Positions 52,409-60,904 are shown, counted from the stretch's first letter. The stretch: 64,000 nucleotides of DNA from Flavobacterium faecale (GCF_003076455.1 NZ_CP020918.1:4557117-4621116); one strand, 5' to 3'. Numbers and translations are program-made. The notes: generated by a model not told the origin, from the sequence alone.

Positions 52409-54451
52409 TTGAAAACCATACAAATATCAACTTCATTAAGCACCAACCTACTGTCTGAATTTCAAAATGTTCAGACAATTGAAATCGAAAATAAACCATT
52501 TGCAGAGGGTGCATTCGGCGAAGTTTATGTTTGTTTGAAAGTAAATGGTCAAAAACCATCAGTACCGCAAGTAATTAAATTATTCAAAGAAGATAGTCAG
52601 AACAAACAAGACCATAACTATAATACAATAAGGAAATTACAACAAAAAATAGATGTAAAAAATCAACAACTAAAGCAAAATTCAGGTAAAATAATAACTG
52701 ACAGTTATCCTGCACTAAAAGGATTGCCTCAATTTAGTTTTGAAGGAAATATAAACGGAAAATTATATCGTGGTTTTGCTTCTACCAATCTAAAAAAGAT
52801 AGGTTTTGAAGAATTTATTGACATTTTAGACAAGTCTTACAAAGAATATCAAAAAATAAGCATCGACAAGAAAATGCTTATTGCTTTTCATTTAGCATCA
52901 GGCTTCAAGCTTTTACAAGAAATCTTCTTTATTCACGCCGACTTAAAGCCCGAAGCGATTTTTATTAATACAAAATCAAATGAATGTGCAATCATTGATT
53001 TTGATAGTGGAACTATAACGGAAAATAAAGACGACACCCCAAATACTTGGGGTGCACCAAATGATTGGGTTGCACCAGAAATTTGGGAGCAATTAAAACA
53101 AATTGGTTCTGGCGGTTTGCAACAAGTAAAAGTAAACTTATTATCGGACCTATGGTCAGTTGCCGTTGGAATTCATTACATTCTTACTACTACTCATCCG
53201 TTATTTTATCTTAACGAACTAAGCCCAAGAGTTACTAAAGAATACTTCAAAAAATACAAATGGCCAGAAATAGCAGAAAATGAACCTTTCTTTAATGAAA
53301 GAAATAAGACACAATATATACCCGTAAAAAACTGGCTGCAAAACACTTTACCGAATTCTATTTATAAACAACTTTACAATACTGTTAATTACGGCTACTT
53401 AAACCCAATACAACGAACCACTTACAATGAATGGGAAAAAGTTTTATCTTCTGTTCAGGTACCGCCAATAATCACACAATTCAAATCTAATTCTAAGCAA
53501 ATATTACTAGGAAATGAATTGACTTTGGAATGGGAAATACAAAATTCAACTAGCGTTAAAATTGATAACGGTATTGGAATTGTAAAGTCATCGGATGTTA
53601 TATCCATAAAGCCAAGCAAAAACACTATTTATAAATTAATGGCTAAAAATGCCTTTGATAAAATAGAGCAAACCTTAGAAATAGAAGTTTTACCACCTCC
53701 AAAGATTGTAGAATTCAAAAGCAAGCATCAAAAAATAGGCTATGGAAACACTACACAATTGGTATGGAATATCGAAAATGCTCAAAATGTAGAATTAAAT
53801 ATAGGTGGCAAAACAGAGATTTTGACAAATAAAGATGAAAGAAATATAAACCCAACAGAGCATACAAAATATGTTCTAATTATTACCGCTTTAGATGGTA
53901 TCACTAAAACTGAAAAAGAAGTTACCGTTAAGGTTTTCAAAAAAATTGAAATAAAGAGTTTTACTTCAGATTTTATATTTGTTGTCCAATCCATCCCAAT
54001 AACTCTGACTTGGGAGGTAGAAAATGCTAGCAAAATTATTATTGAAGATGATTTTGGCAAACAAAGAGATGTTTCCAATAGTTCAAATTTAATTGAACAT
54101 ATAAAAAAAGATTGTACATATAGAATTCGATGTTCGAACGATTTATTTAATGCTGTATCTGAAAAAATTTCAATCAATCTTGTACAAAACAAATATGAAT
54201 TAGATCTTAACGGGCTCGTACCACGATTTGACCAAATTCTTCCAGATATTGGGAAAGCAATAAACCTAGACCGCGATTTTATACCATCACTCGACTACGA
54301 AAAAGTATTAAACATTCAAACTATTGACTGTAATCTAAGCATAGATTTAAGCAACGGAGAAATAGAAACGAAGATTGCTAAAAAAATAACGAAACCAAAA
54401 ATCATTAAAATAATTGTAGAGAAATTAAAATCCTATATACAAACATCCTAA
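52409..54451 (+). CDS. Protein kinase-like protein with three Ig-like repeats
   Basis: A 680-residue soluble protein. The kinase-like domain is at about 25-340. The Gly-rich loop is EGAFGEV (33-39), the beta-3 Lys is probably Lys57 (VIKLF), the catalytic loop is H176-A-D178-L-K-P-E-A183, and Asp197 lies in DFD (not DFG). VAPEIW serves as the APE motif. The catalytic-loop Asn is replaced by Ala183, so activity may be weak or altered. Three beta-sandwich repeats follow at about 349-429, 430-510 and 511-592, each with F-x-S, then L-x-W-x-(I/V)-x-N and a TxYxL-like end. No membrane helix or signal peptide is seen. Position in the vWA-PP2C operon supports a phosphorylation switch. Confidence 0.85.
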   Translation: MKTIQISTSLSTNLLSEFQNVQTIEIENKPFAEGAFGEVYVCLKVNGQKPSVPQVIKLFKEDSQNKQDHNYNTIRKLQQKIDVKNQQLKQNSGKIITDSYPALKGLPQFSFEGNINGKLYRGFASTNLKKIGFEEFIDILDKSYKEYQKISIDKKMLIAFHLASGFKLLQEIFFIHADLKPEAIFINTKSNECAIIDFDSGTITENKDDTPNTWGAPNDWVAPEIWEQLKQIGSGGLQQVKVNLLSDLWSVAVGIHYILTTTHPLFYLNELSPRVTKEYFKKYKWPEIAENEPFFNERNKTQYIPVKNWLQNTLPNSIYKQLYNTVNYGYLNPIQRTTYNEWEKVLSSVQVPPIITQFKSNSKQILLGNELTLEWEIQNSTSVKIDNGIGIVKSSDVISIKPSKNTIYKLMAKNAFDKIEQTLEIEVLPPPKIVEFKSKHQKIGYGNTTQLVWNIENAQNVELNIGGKTEILTNKDERNINPTEHTKYVLIITALDGITKTEKEVTVKVFKKIEIKSFTSDFIFVVQSIPITLTWEVENASKIIIEDDFGKQRDVSNSSNLIEHIKKDCTYRIRCSNDLFNAVSEKISINLVQNKYELDLNGLVPRFDQILPDIGKAINLDRDFIPSLDYEKVLNIQTIDCNLSIDLSNGEIETKIAKKITKPKIIKIIVEKLKSYIQTS

Positions 54452-54453
54452 CT

Positions 54454-55845
54454 ATGAGAGATTTTTTTATTTGGTGCAGTGGAGCAAGTGTAGAAATTGT
54501 AAAAAAATGCGATGACAAAGAAATTAGTAAATATGCCAATATCGGTATCGTCGTTTTTTGTGTAGCCTTTCTATCAATCTTTTCAGCAACTTACTTTTTA
54601 TCATTTGCCTTCAATACCGAAGGTACTAATTTTGTATGGCTATATTTACCAATTGGCATCATTTGGGCTTTTATAATTTTGTCGTTAGACAGGGCAATTG
54701 TTTCAACAATCAGTAAAAATGACAGTTTTAATATTCAAATTTTAAAATCAATTCCTAGAGTTGCTTTAGCATTAATGATTGGAATTGTTGTAGCTACTCC
54801 ACTTGAGTTCAAGATATTCGAAAAAGAAGTCAATAACGTTATAATTAGCAAAGTTGAAAAAATTGTCAAAAAAGATTTTGAAAAAGATTTCCAAGGAAAA
54901 CTAAAACTTTGGGAAACTAAAGTAAACGATGAGGAAAAATCGTATTCTGAAGATAAGAGAACCTATGAAGATGAAATTACAGGTAAAAAATCAGGGATTC
55001 CAGGTAAAGGCAAACGTGCAGATGAATATATGCGGAACGAACTTAATAGTTTATCTAAACTAAATATAGCAAAAGATAGTCTAACACAAATACGTCAAAC
55101 AATAGTTGAGGCAGACCAAAATATTTCTTGGCCAGATGAGATAGATAAATATAAATCAAAAAATATAGGCGTTATTGAAAGAGTAAATGTATTATATTCT
55201 TTAGGCGGAACACATTTAGCTATTACTATTTTATTTATTTTGATAGAATTACTTCCCTTGCTTACAAAGCTATTGAGCAATAGAGGTGGCTATGATGAAT
55301 TAATTATTTCAGAGGAGAGAAACAAGCTGCATCAGGCAGATGTTAATCAGCTTAAAGAAAGTGAACTAAAAGAAGAAATATTATCTTTAGAAAACAAAAA
55401 ACATACTCAAAAAGCCAAACTTAGAGTTCAAATCGAACAAAACTTACAAAAAGAAATTTTGACAGAGTTGTCAAAAGCTCAAAATGAGATTGCTTTAAAG
55501 CGTGTAGAAGAATTTAGACAGAAAAATCTAAATAATTTGAACTTACCGACAATTCAACAACCTGTGAACAAAGAAAAATTAGAAGACAAGTTCTGGTTAC
55601 AAATAGGCACAACAGATAAAATTGAATATTTTTTTAGAAATGGAAAATTAAGGGATAATGAATTACTTTATAGCAAAGATGGTACAGTCAGTAAAGGATT
55701 ATGGAACTTTAATCAAACAAAGACCGAATTATCTATCGAACTAGAAAATAATAAAACTGATTTTGAAATAGTTGAAATACTAACAAACAAATTGAAATTA
55801 AAAGATAAAGACCGAAATGATTTTTTAGAGTTTGAAAAGGCATGA
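54454..55845 (+). CDS. DUF4407 membrane protein
   Basis: A 463-residue four-helix membrane protein of the DUF4407 family. Helices lie at about 30-53, 60-78, 101-117 and 255-275. The family-typical LSLDRAIVSTI and VVATPLEFKIFEKEV are present. Between helices 3 and 4 lies a ~135-residue charged loop. After helix 4 comes a long coiled coil (about 285-360), then a separate C-terminal domain (379-463, KFWLQIGTTDKIEYFF) that I do not recognise. It starts 2 nt after the kinase stop, so it belongs to the operon and may be its membrane effector or sensor. No function is known. Confidence 0.82.
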   Translation: MRDFFIWCSGASVEIVKKCDDKEISKYANIGIVVFCVAFLSIFSATYFLSFAFNTEGTNFVWLYLPIGIIWAFIILSLDRAIVSTISKNDSFNIQILKSIPRVALALMIGIVVATPLEFKIFEKEVNNVIISKVEKIVKKDFEKDFQGKLKLWETKVNDEEKSYSEDKRTYEDEITGKKSGIPGKGKRADEYMRNELNSLSKLNIAKDSLTQIRQTIVEADQNISWPDEIDKYKSKNIGVIERVNVLYSLGGTHLAITILFILIELLPLLTKLLSNRGGYDELIISEERNKLHQADVNQLKESELKEEILSLENKKHTQKAKLRVQIEQNLQKEILTELSKAQNEIALKRVEEFRQKNLNNLNLPTIQQPVNKEKLEDKFWLQIGTTDKIEYFFRNGKLRDNELLYSKDGTVSKGLWNFNQTKTELSIELENNKTDFEIVEILTNKLKLKDKDRNDFLEFEKA

Positions 55846-56161
55846 CAATTGACAACTCATTTGTTTTTTTTTCTGCCAGCGCGTAATACTTTTAAAAATT
55901 CAAAAAATCTTTTAAGTCAACACCCTGCTACCGCGCGAATCCTTTCGTGTAGTTCGTAGAAACAAAAATTTACTGATACCGAAAAACGTACTTCGCCCCA
56001 AGTTTGGAAGAAGCGTGATTAAGTAACGTGAAATTAAGATAACAAAATTAGATCATGTTTATTAGCGAGACGTTCGAGCAACCTATTAAATAAGCAATCA
56101 CAAAAAAAATTGGGCGGAAACCGAAAAGCCAACGAGTAGGTGAATAATAAAAAAAGAACAT
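55846..56161. other. Gap after the vWA-kinase operon
   Basis: 316 nt without a gene. It contains a 28-bp sequence (55923-55950) repeated at 56504-56531, with an internal hairpin CGAAtccTTTCG. No clear terminator is seen after the operon. Confidence 0.55.
55923..55950 (+). repeat. 28-bp direct repeat, left copy
   Basis: CCCTGCTACCGCGCGAATCC followed by TTTCGTGT. It differs by one base from the copy at 56504-56531. Contains a small palindrome. Confidence 0.85.
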
Positions 56162-56377
56162 ATGTTATTAGCAATTTTAATTCCTTGGTTATCATTTTTT
56201 ATAAATGGTAAAATCATTCGTGGCATCGTTTGCCTTATTTTACAAATTACAATAATTGGTTGGATTCCTGCGGCAATATGGGCGCTTAGTTCAAGAAATA
56301 GTAGTAAAATGGACAAAAAATTAAAGCAAATGGAAAAGAAAATAATCGCTTCCAATATTTCAAACTCTAAAGGCTAA
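56162..56377 (+). CDS. YqaE/Pmp3-like small membrane protein
   Basis: A 71-residue protein with two hydrophobic segments: about 2-13 (LLAILIPWLSFF) and about 20-41 (IVCLILQITIIGWIPAAIWAL). The IGWIPAAIWAL end of the second helix is close to the LGWIPGIIHAL pattern of Pmp3/YqaE proteolipids, which modulate membrane potential and salt stress. A basic, lysine-rich tail follows. It is flanked by 28-bp direct repeats and lies between the DUF4407 gene and IS30. Confidence 0.7.
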   Translation: MLLAILIPWLSFFINGKIIRGIVCLILQITIIGWIPAAIWALSSRNSSKMDKKLKQMEKKIIASNISNSKG

Positions 56378-56503
56378 AAACTGGATGGACATCAACTAGC
56401 AAAGAAATCATAATTGGTAGTTTTAGTTTCAATAGTTTCTTCGCTGGCAACAGCGTTATCTTTTTTTAATTTTGAATTAATCCATCAGAGAAAGGAATAC
56501 TTC

Positions 56504-56531
56504 CCCTGCTACCGCACGAATCCTTTCGTGT
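56504..56531 (+). repeat. 28-bp direct repeat, right copy
   Basis: Matches 55923-55950 except A for G at one position. Confidence 0.85.
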
Positions 56532-56573
56532 GCTCCGTGAATGGAAAGGTGGATTCAATTAACAAATGCAACC

Positions 56574-57536
56574 TTATGCACATTGTTTAAGTTTTTGCTC
56601 AAAAATTTCATTTGGACTTTTAAAACCAAATCTTTTTCTGGGTCTGTTATTTAATTTATTTGTTACTCTTAAAACCTCTTCTTCTGTTATTAAATCAAAG
56701 TTATATTTTTTTGGAAAATATTGTCTTACTAAACCATTTAAATTTTCATTAGCACCTCTTTCCCAACTACAATATGGGTTGGCAAAGAAGTATGAGATTT
56801 CTAATATTTCAGATACTTTTTTATGGTTAGCGAACTCTTTCCCATTATCAGATGTAATGGTGTGCAAAATGGGCTTCCAATCCATTAATAATTCAATTAA
56901 TTTCTCCTGAATTTCTTGTGATTCCTTACTGTTTATTTTAGCCATTTTAAGCACACCTGATGCTCTGTCATTTATTGTTAACAAAGCTCCTTTGTGATTT
57001 TTACCTATTACCAAATCAATTTCTAAATCCCCAATTCTTTGCTTTTCTTCTACAACCAACGGCCTGTTTTCAATACCAACTCTATCTTTAATAATACCTC
57101 TTGAGCCTTTTAAAGCCCCTCTTTTAGCATATCGCTTTCCTTTTGTGCGTAGGTGCTTATAATGTTGTCCGCCTTTCTTTTTGTCGCTCCAAATGAATTG
57201 ATAAATTGTTTCAATCGAAACACATTCAAAGTTTTTATCACTGCAATATCCTACTATTTGTTCAGGACTGAAATCTTCTTCTAAAAGATGAATAACACGT
57301 GCTTTTATCTGTTCAGTAAAGCGTATTTTCTTAGCTTTTTCATGCTGTCGAATACTGGCCTTACTTTGGGCTAATTTAGCTTTATAAACATTATTTCTTT
57401 GATCGGAATTTCTGGATAGCTCTCTTGAAATTACAGATTTATCTCTACCTATAAACCCTCCAATTTTACTCATTGAAAATCCTTGTGAACGAAGTGTAGC
57501 AATTTCGTATCTTTGTTCAATCGTTAAATGTGACAT
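56574..57536 (-). CDS. IS30-family transposase
   Basis: An intact 320-residue transposase. The N-terminal helix-turn-helix is MSHLTIEQRYEIATLRSQGF, cited as LTIEQRYEIATL, followed by MSKIGGFIGRDKSVISREL. The DDE catalytic residues are Asp in GDLEIDLVIG, Asp in TSDNGKEFANH and Glu in ERGANENLNGLVRQYFP. The length is usual for the family and there is no frameshift, so the element may be active. It lies at the edge of the vWA-kinase island. Confidence 0.93.
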   Translation of the reverse strand: MSHLTIEQRYEIATLRSQGFSMSKIGGFIGRDKSVISRELSRNSDQRNNVYKAKLAQSKASIRQHEKAKKIRFTEQIKARVIHLLEEDFSPEQIVGYCSDKNFECVSIETIYQFIWSDKKKGGQHYKHLRTKGKRYAKRGALKGSRGIIKDRVGIENRPLVVEEKQRIGDLEIDLVIGKNHKGALLTINDRASGVLKMAKINSKESQEIQEKLIELLMDWKPILHTITSDNGKEFANHKKVSEILEISYFFANPYCSWERGANENLNGLVRQYFPKKYNFDLITEEEVLRVTNKLNNRPRKRFGFKSPNEIFEQKLKQCA

Positions 57537-57583
57537 CTTTTTTTTGTGCTTAGTAACCCAAAAATAAGAGAAATTTTTTTCGT

Positions 57584-57635
57584 AGCCTACTGATAAGTCT
57601 TGAAGATCTAGATCTTCAAGACTTATCAGTAGGCT
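57584..57635. repeat. 52-bp perfect palindrome
   Basis: Arms of 26 bp, AGCCTACTGATAAGTCTTGA followed by AGATCT, exactly complementary with no spacer. It lies 48 nt upstream of the transposase start, inside the IS30 leader. On the plus strand it is followed by TTTATTT. Confidence 0.95.
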
Positions 57636-57720
57636 TTATTTAAACAAATAAGGAGTGTTGCATTTATCACTTGAATCTAAGAAATAAAAACTTTCTAAAA
57701 TCAAAAAACATCCTTTCCTT

Positions 57721-57873
57721 CTTAGCCCAGATAGCAGTGGAAATGATGCACGAAAAAACACTATTATTTTCTTGACCCAAAGAGCAGTCCCGACACTTCG
57801 GGAGAAGCTCCTTTGGGACAATGAAAATAAAGTGTTTTGAGAAATCATTGAAACGAATAGCTGGATTAGCTTC
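57721..57873 (+). repeat. Nested-hairpin intergenic element, copy E
   Basis: GCCCAGATAGCAGTGGAAATGA, arms AAAACACTATTATTTTC / GAAAATAAAGTGTTTT, core GACCCAAAGAGCAGTCCCGA..TCGGGAGAAGCTCCTTTGGGAC, end AACGAATAGCTGGATTAGC. It lies in the 402-nt gap between the IS30 transposase and the ABC permease gene. Confidence 0.78.
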
Positions 57874-57938
57874 AAATAAAAAAAGACTATTTCTTGATAT
57901 TGTGGCAAAATGTGTAATTTAGTAGCAAAATTACTAGG

Positions 57939-59180
57939 ATGTTTAATTTGTTTAAGGAAAATATACAAATTGCGCTCGGATCGATTCGGACGCAGATTTT
58001 GAGAACGGTCTTGACGGTGATTATTATCGCGATCGGAATTACGGCTTTGGTTGGGATTTTGACGGTGGTTTCGGCCCTTGAGAACACGATTTCGACTGAC
58101 TTTTCGTCGATGGGTGCCAATACTTTTTCGATTAAACAATATGAAAACGAACTCCGCAACCGCCGTGGGGAAACCAGGAAAATTATTAATCCTGTGATTT
58201 CGTACCCTGATGCGGTGGCTTTCAAAAATAAATTTCATTTTTCGCTGACCGAAACCTCTTTGTCTTTTAAGGCTACAAGTACTGCCGAAGTGAAATTTGA
58301 AACTGAAAAAACAGATCCCGAGATTGCAATTATGGGCGTTGACGAATATTTCTTGATCAACTCTGGCCTTGAGACAAGTTTGGGTCGCAATTTTACTAAT
58401 TTTGATATTAGCAATAATACGTATTCCTGTATTGTAGGATCTGATTTTGAAAAGGGACTATTGAAGGACGTTAACCCAATTGGAAAAACGATTTCGATTC
58501 GTGGTGCGCGTTTCAAGGTAGTCGGCGTCCTGAAAGAAAAAGGTGCTACGTTTGGGAACAACCAAGATTTACGTGTTTTGATTCCGATTCAGTTGGCACG
58601 CTCCCTTTTTACAGCTCCAAATATCAATTATACTGTGAGTATTTTGACGCAAAAAAATGAGTTTTTGAATCAAGCCATTGACCACGCTATTAGCACGATG
58701 CGCAACATACGCGGGCTCAGTCCTGTGAAGGAAAACAATTTCGGAATTGTACGCTCGGATGATTTGATTAATAAAATCTTAGGTATCACTAAGTATCTCG
58801 GACTTGCTTCTTGGGGTATTGGTGTGATTACAATTCTAGGTTCGTCGATTGCATTGATGAATATTATGATTGTTTCGGTGACGGAGCGTACCCGCGAGAT
58901 AGGTGTACGTAAGGCGCTTGGTGCAAAGAAATCTACTGTTGCTATTCAGTTTTTTATTGAAACTTTACTTATTGGTCAGTTTGGTGGTATAATCGGGATT
59001 ATTTTGGGTATTTTGATTGGTTTTGGTATCGCAACGGCCATGAAATTTGATTTTGTGATTCCGTGGTTGGCTATCTTTGCGGCTTTTATGACTAGTTTTA
59101 TTGTGGCTATTATTTCGGGATTGTATCCTGCTATTAAGGCAGCTACGTTGGATCCTATTGAGGCTTTGCGTTACGAGTAA
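57939..59180 (+). CDS. MacB/FtsX-type ABC transporter permease
   Basis: A 413-residue permease of the MacB/LolC type, anchoring an exporter that works with a separate ATPase. The N-terminal helix is at about 20-45 ([20 protein letters not shown]), followed by a periplasmic core domain (about 45-270). Three C-terminal helices of the FtsX domain are at about 285-405 ([33 protein letters not shown], cited as [15 protein letters not shown]). The substrate is unknown, and no ATPase gene is adjacent in the window. It is followed by a repeat array. Confidence 0.9.
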   Translation: MFNLFKENIQIALGSIRTQILRTVLTVIIIAIGITALVGILTVVSALENTISTDFSSMGANTFSIKQYENELRNRRGETRKIINPVISYPDAVAFKNKFHFSLTETSLSFKATSTAEVKFETEKTDPEIAIMGVDEYFLINSGLETSLGRNFTNFDISNNTYSCIVGSDFEKGLLKDVNPIGKTISIRGARFKVVGVLKEKGATFGNNQDLRVLIPIQLARSLFTAPNINYTVSILTQKNEFLNQAIDHAISTMRNIRGLSPVKENNFGIVRSDDLINKILGITKYLGLASWGIGVITILGSSIALMNIMIVSVTERTREIGVRKALGAKKSTVAIQFFIETLLIGQFGGIIGIILGILIGFGIATAMKFDFVIPWLAIFAAFMTSFIVAIISGLYPAIKAATLDPIEALRYE

Positions 59181-59190
59181 GTTTTTATTA

Positions 59191-59880
59191 ACGCATAGGG
59201 TTTATAGGTTTTTCTTTGAACTTAGTTTAGGCGTTTTACTCTCATAGCGAGCATAGATTGGTATCTAGTGAAATACGCTGAGTTTTTTTTTAACACGTAG
59301 AATCATAGGACTTTCTTTGAACTTAGAGTAGGCGTTTTACTTGCATAGCCAACATAGAGTGCAATCTAGTGAAATGCGCTGAGTTTTTTTTTAAACACAT
59401 AGATTCATAGGACTTTCTTTGAGGTTAGTTTAGGCGTCTTACTTGCATAGCGAACATAGAGTGCAATCTAGTGAAATGCGCTGAATCTTTTTTTTAACAC
59501 ATAGAATCATAGGACTTTCTTTGAGCTTAGTTTAGCCGTTTTACTCCCATAGGAAATATAGAATAAAATCTGTGAAAATCTGTGGAATCTGTGTTTAACT
59601 TCTTTTTGAAACACGTAGATTCATAGGTTTTACTTTGAGCTTAGTTTAGGCGTTTCACTTGCATAGCGAACATAGAGTGGTATCTAGTGAAATGCGCTGA
59701 GTTTTTTTTTAAACACATAGATTCATAGGAGTTTCTTTGAACTTAGTTTAGGCGTTTTACTCTCATAGAGAGCATAGAATAAAATCTGTGAAAATCTGGG
59801 GAATCTGTGTTTAACTTACAGAAGGAACTTAGAATAAAATCTGTGGAAATCTGTGAAATCTGTGTTTAACTTTTTTTTTG
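59191..59880. repeat. Tandem array of 102-bp units
   Basis: Six units start at 59191, 59293, 59395, 59497, 59611 and 59713 (spacing 102, 102, 102, 114, 102). Each starts ACxCATAG-AATCATAGG, contains GGCGTTTTACT and CATAGCGAACATAGAGT, and ends TAGTGAAATGCGCTGA plus a T-run. Some units end AAATCTGTG. A further stray copy is near 50100. No ORF is supported. It fills the 734-nt gap before prmC. Confidence 0.88.
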
Positions 59881-59914
59881 TCTTGGTTTGTTTTTTTTCT
59901 TGGGATAGAATTAT

Positions 59915-60790
59915 TTAGATTTCGCCGTACATCATTCGGTCGTTGCCGTAAATGTCTTTTTTTAATGCTATGTTTTTGAAATTGTATTTTTGAAGTAATT
60001 CAGTCATTTCCTTGCCTAGGTATTGATTGATTTCGAAAAACAATTTCCCGTTTGGGTTTAGATTTTTGGTGGCGAGTTGTGCTATTTTCGAATAAAAAAT
60101 CAATGCATCATTATCTGCTACAAAAAGGGCTAAATGTGGCTCGTTTTCTAAAACGTTATTTTTGATTTCGGCTTTTTCGAGATTTCGAACATAGGGGGGA
60201 TTCGAAACTATAATGTCAAATTGCTGTTCTAAGTCAAGAGTTTCTAGAATGTTTTTTTCTAAAAAAGTGACCGATACAGCATTATTTTCGGCGTTTTTTC
60301 GGGCAGTTGCCAAAGCTTTAATAGACACATCGATAGCAAAAACCTCTGCATTTGGAATATTTTTGGCCAAAGCAATCGCAATGCAACCACTCCCCGTCCC
60401 AATATCCAAAATTTTGATTTTTGCTGGTTCAGTCTGCTCGGTGTCCTTTTTAATTGGCAACTTTTGACTCTGAACAATCCAATCCACCAACTCTTCGGTT
60501 TCAGGACGCGGAATCAATACATTCTCGTTCACCATAAATTCCAGTCCAAAAAAACTAGTGCAACCTAGCAAATATTGAATCGGTTTTTGCTCTTCCAACT
60601 CTCCTTCAATTTGACTCCAAACGGCTAATTCTTCTTCAGAAAATGTCAGATCAGGTTGCATAGCCAAATCAACACGCTGCAACTGACGTTTGTTTTCTAA
60701 AATTAAATAAAAAAAACTCTCCGCTTCGTCTTCGCCATAAAGCGGTGCTAGTTTTGAAATGAATTGCGAGCGATACTGTCTAATGTTCAT
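59915..60790 (-). CDS. prmC: Release factor glutamine methyltransferase PrmC
   Basis: Methylates the GGQ glutamine of peptide release factors. From ATG 60790 (MNIRQYRSQFISKLAPLYG) the protein is 291 residues; the longer frame begins in an unlikely upstream stretch. The SAM motif is LDIGTGSGCIAIALAK. The substrate motif NPPY is in IIVSNPPYVRN. An N-terminal helical domain recognises the release factor, and PRPETEELVDW is conserved. It is divergent from ribD (114 nt between start codons). Confidence 0.95.
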   Translation of the reverse strand: MNIRQYRSQFISKLAPLYGEDEAESFFYLILENKRQLQRVDLAMQPDLTFSEEELAVWSQIEGELEEQKPIQYLLGCTSFFGLEFMVNENVLIPRPETEELVDWIVQSQKLPIKKDTEQTEPAKIKILDIGTGSGCIAIALAKNIPNAEVFAIDVSIKALATARKNAENNAVSVTFLEKNILETLDLEQQFDIIVSNPPYVRNLEKAEIKNNVLENEPHLALFVADNDALIFYSKIAQLATKNLNPNGKLFFEINQYLGKEMTELLQKYNFKNIALKKDIYGNDRMMYGEI

Positions 60791-60892
60791 GGTGTGATTG
60801 ATATTCGAAAATGATAAATCTAAAAGCCTACAAAAGTAACAATAGTTCACCGCAAATTGTGTTTTAATCTTTAAAACTACAATTCAAAACCT

Positions 60893-60900
60893 TATTTTTG
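60893..60900 (+). promoter_or_regulatory. Candidate -7 element directly before ribD
   Basis: TATTTTTG ends only 4 nt before the ribD ATG, which would give a leaderless or nearly leaderless mRNA. Confidence 0.5.
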
Positions 60901-60904
60901 TACT

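Larger units (their letters stand above)
56564..57665 (-). mobile_element. IS30-family insertion sequence
   Basis: A ~1.1-kb element with a single intact transposase gene. Terminal inverted repeats are suggested by AAATGCAAC (56564-56572) and GTTGCATTT (57657-57665), with further similarity inward (TTGTTTAA). The exact ends and the target duplication are not certain. A 52-bp perfect palindrome (57584-57635) lies inside the element, upstream of the transposase start. Confidence 0.7.

Noticed and set aside
52409..54451. Kinase as a transmembrane receptor
   Set aside because: No hydrophobic helix long enough to span a membrane was found in the 680 residues.
59191..59880. Possible CRISPR or coding repeat
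   Set aside because: The whole 102-bp unit is conserved, not only a repeat part, and stops occur in all frames.
60791..60850. 20-residue N-terminal extension of PrmC
   Set aside because: The extension has a non-family sequence, and the ATG at 60790 gives the normal PrmC beginning.
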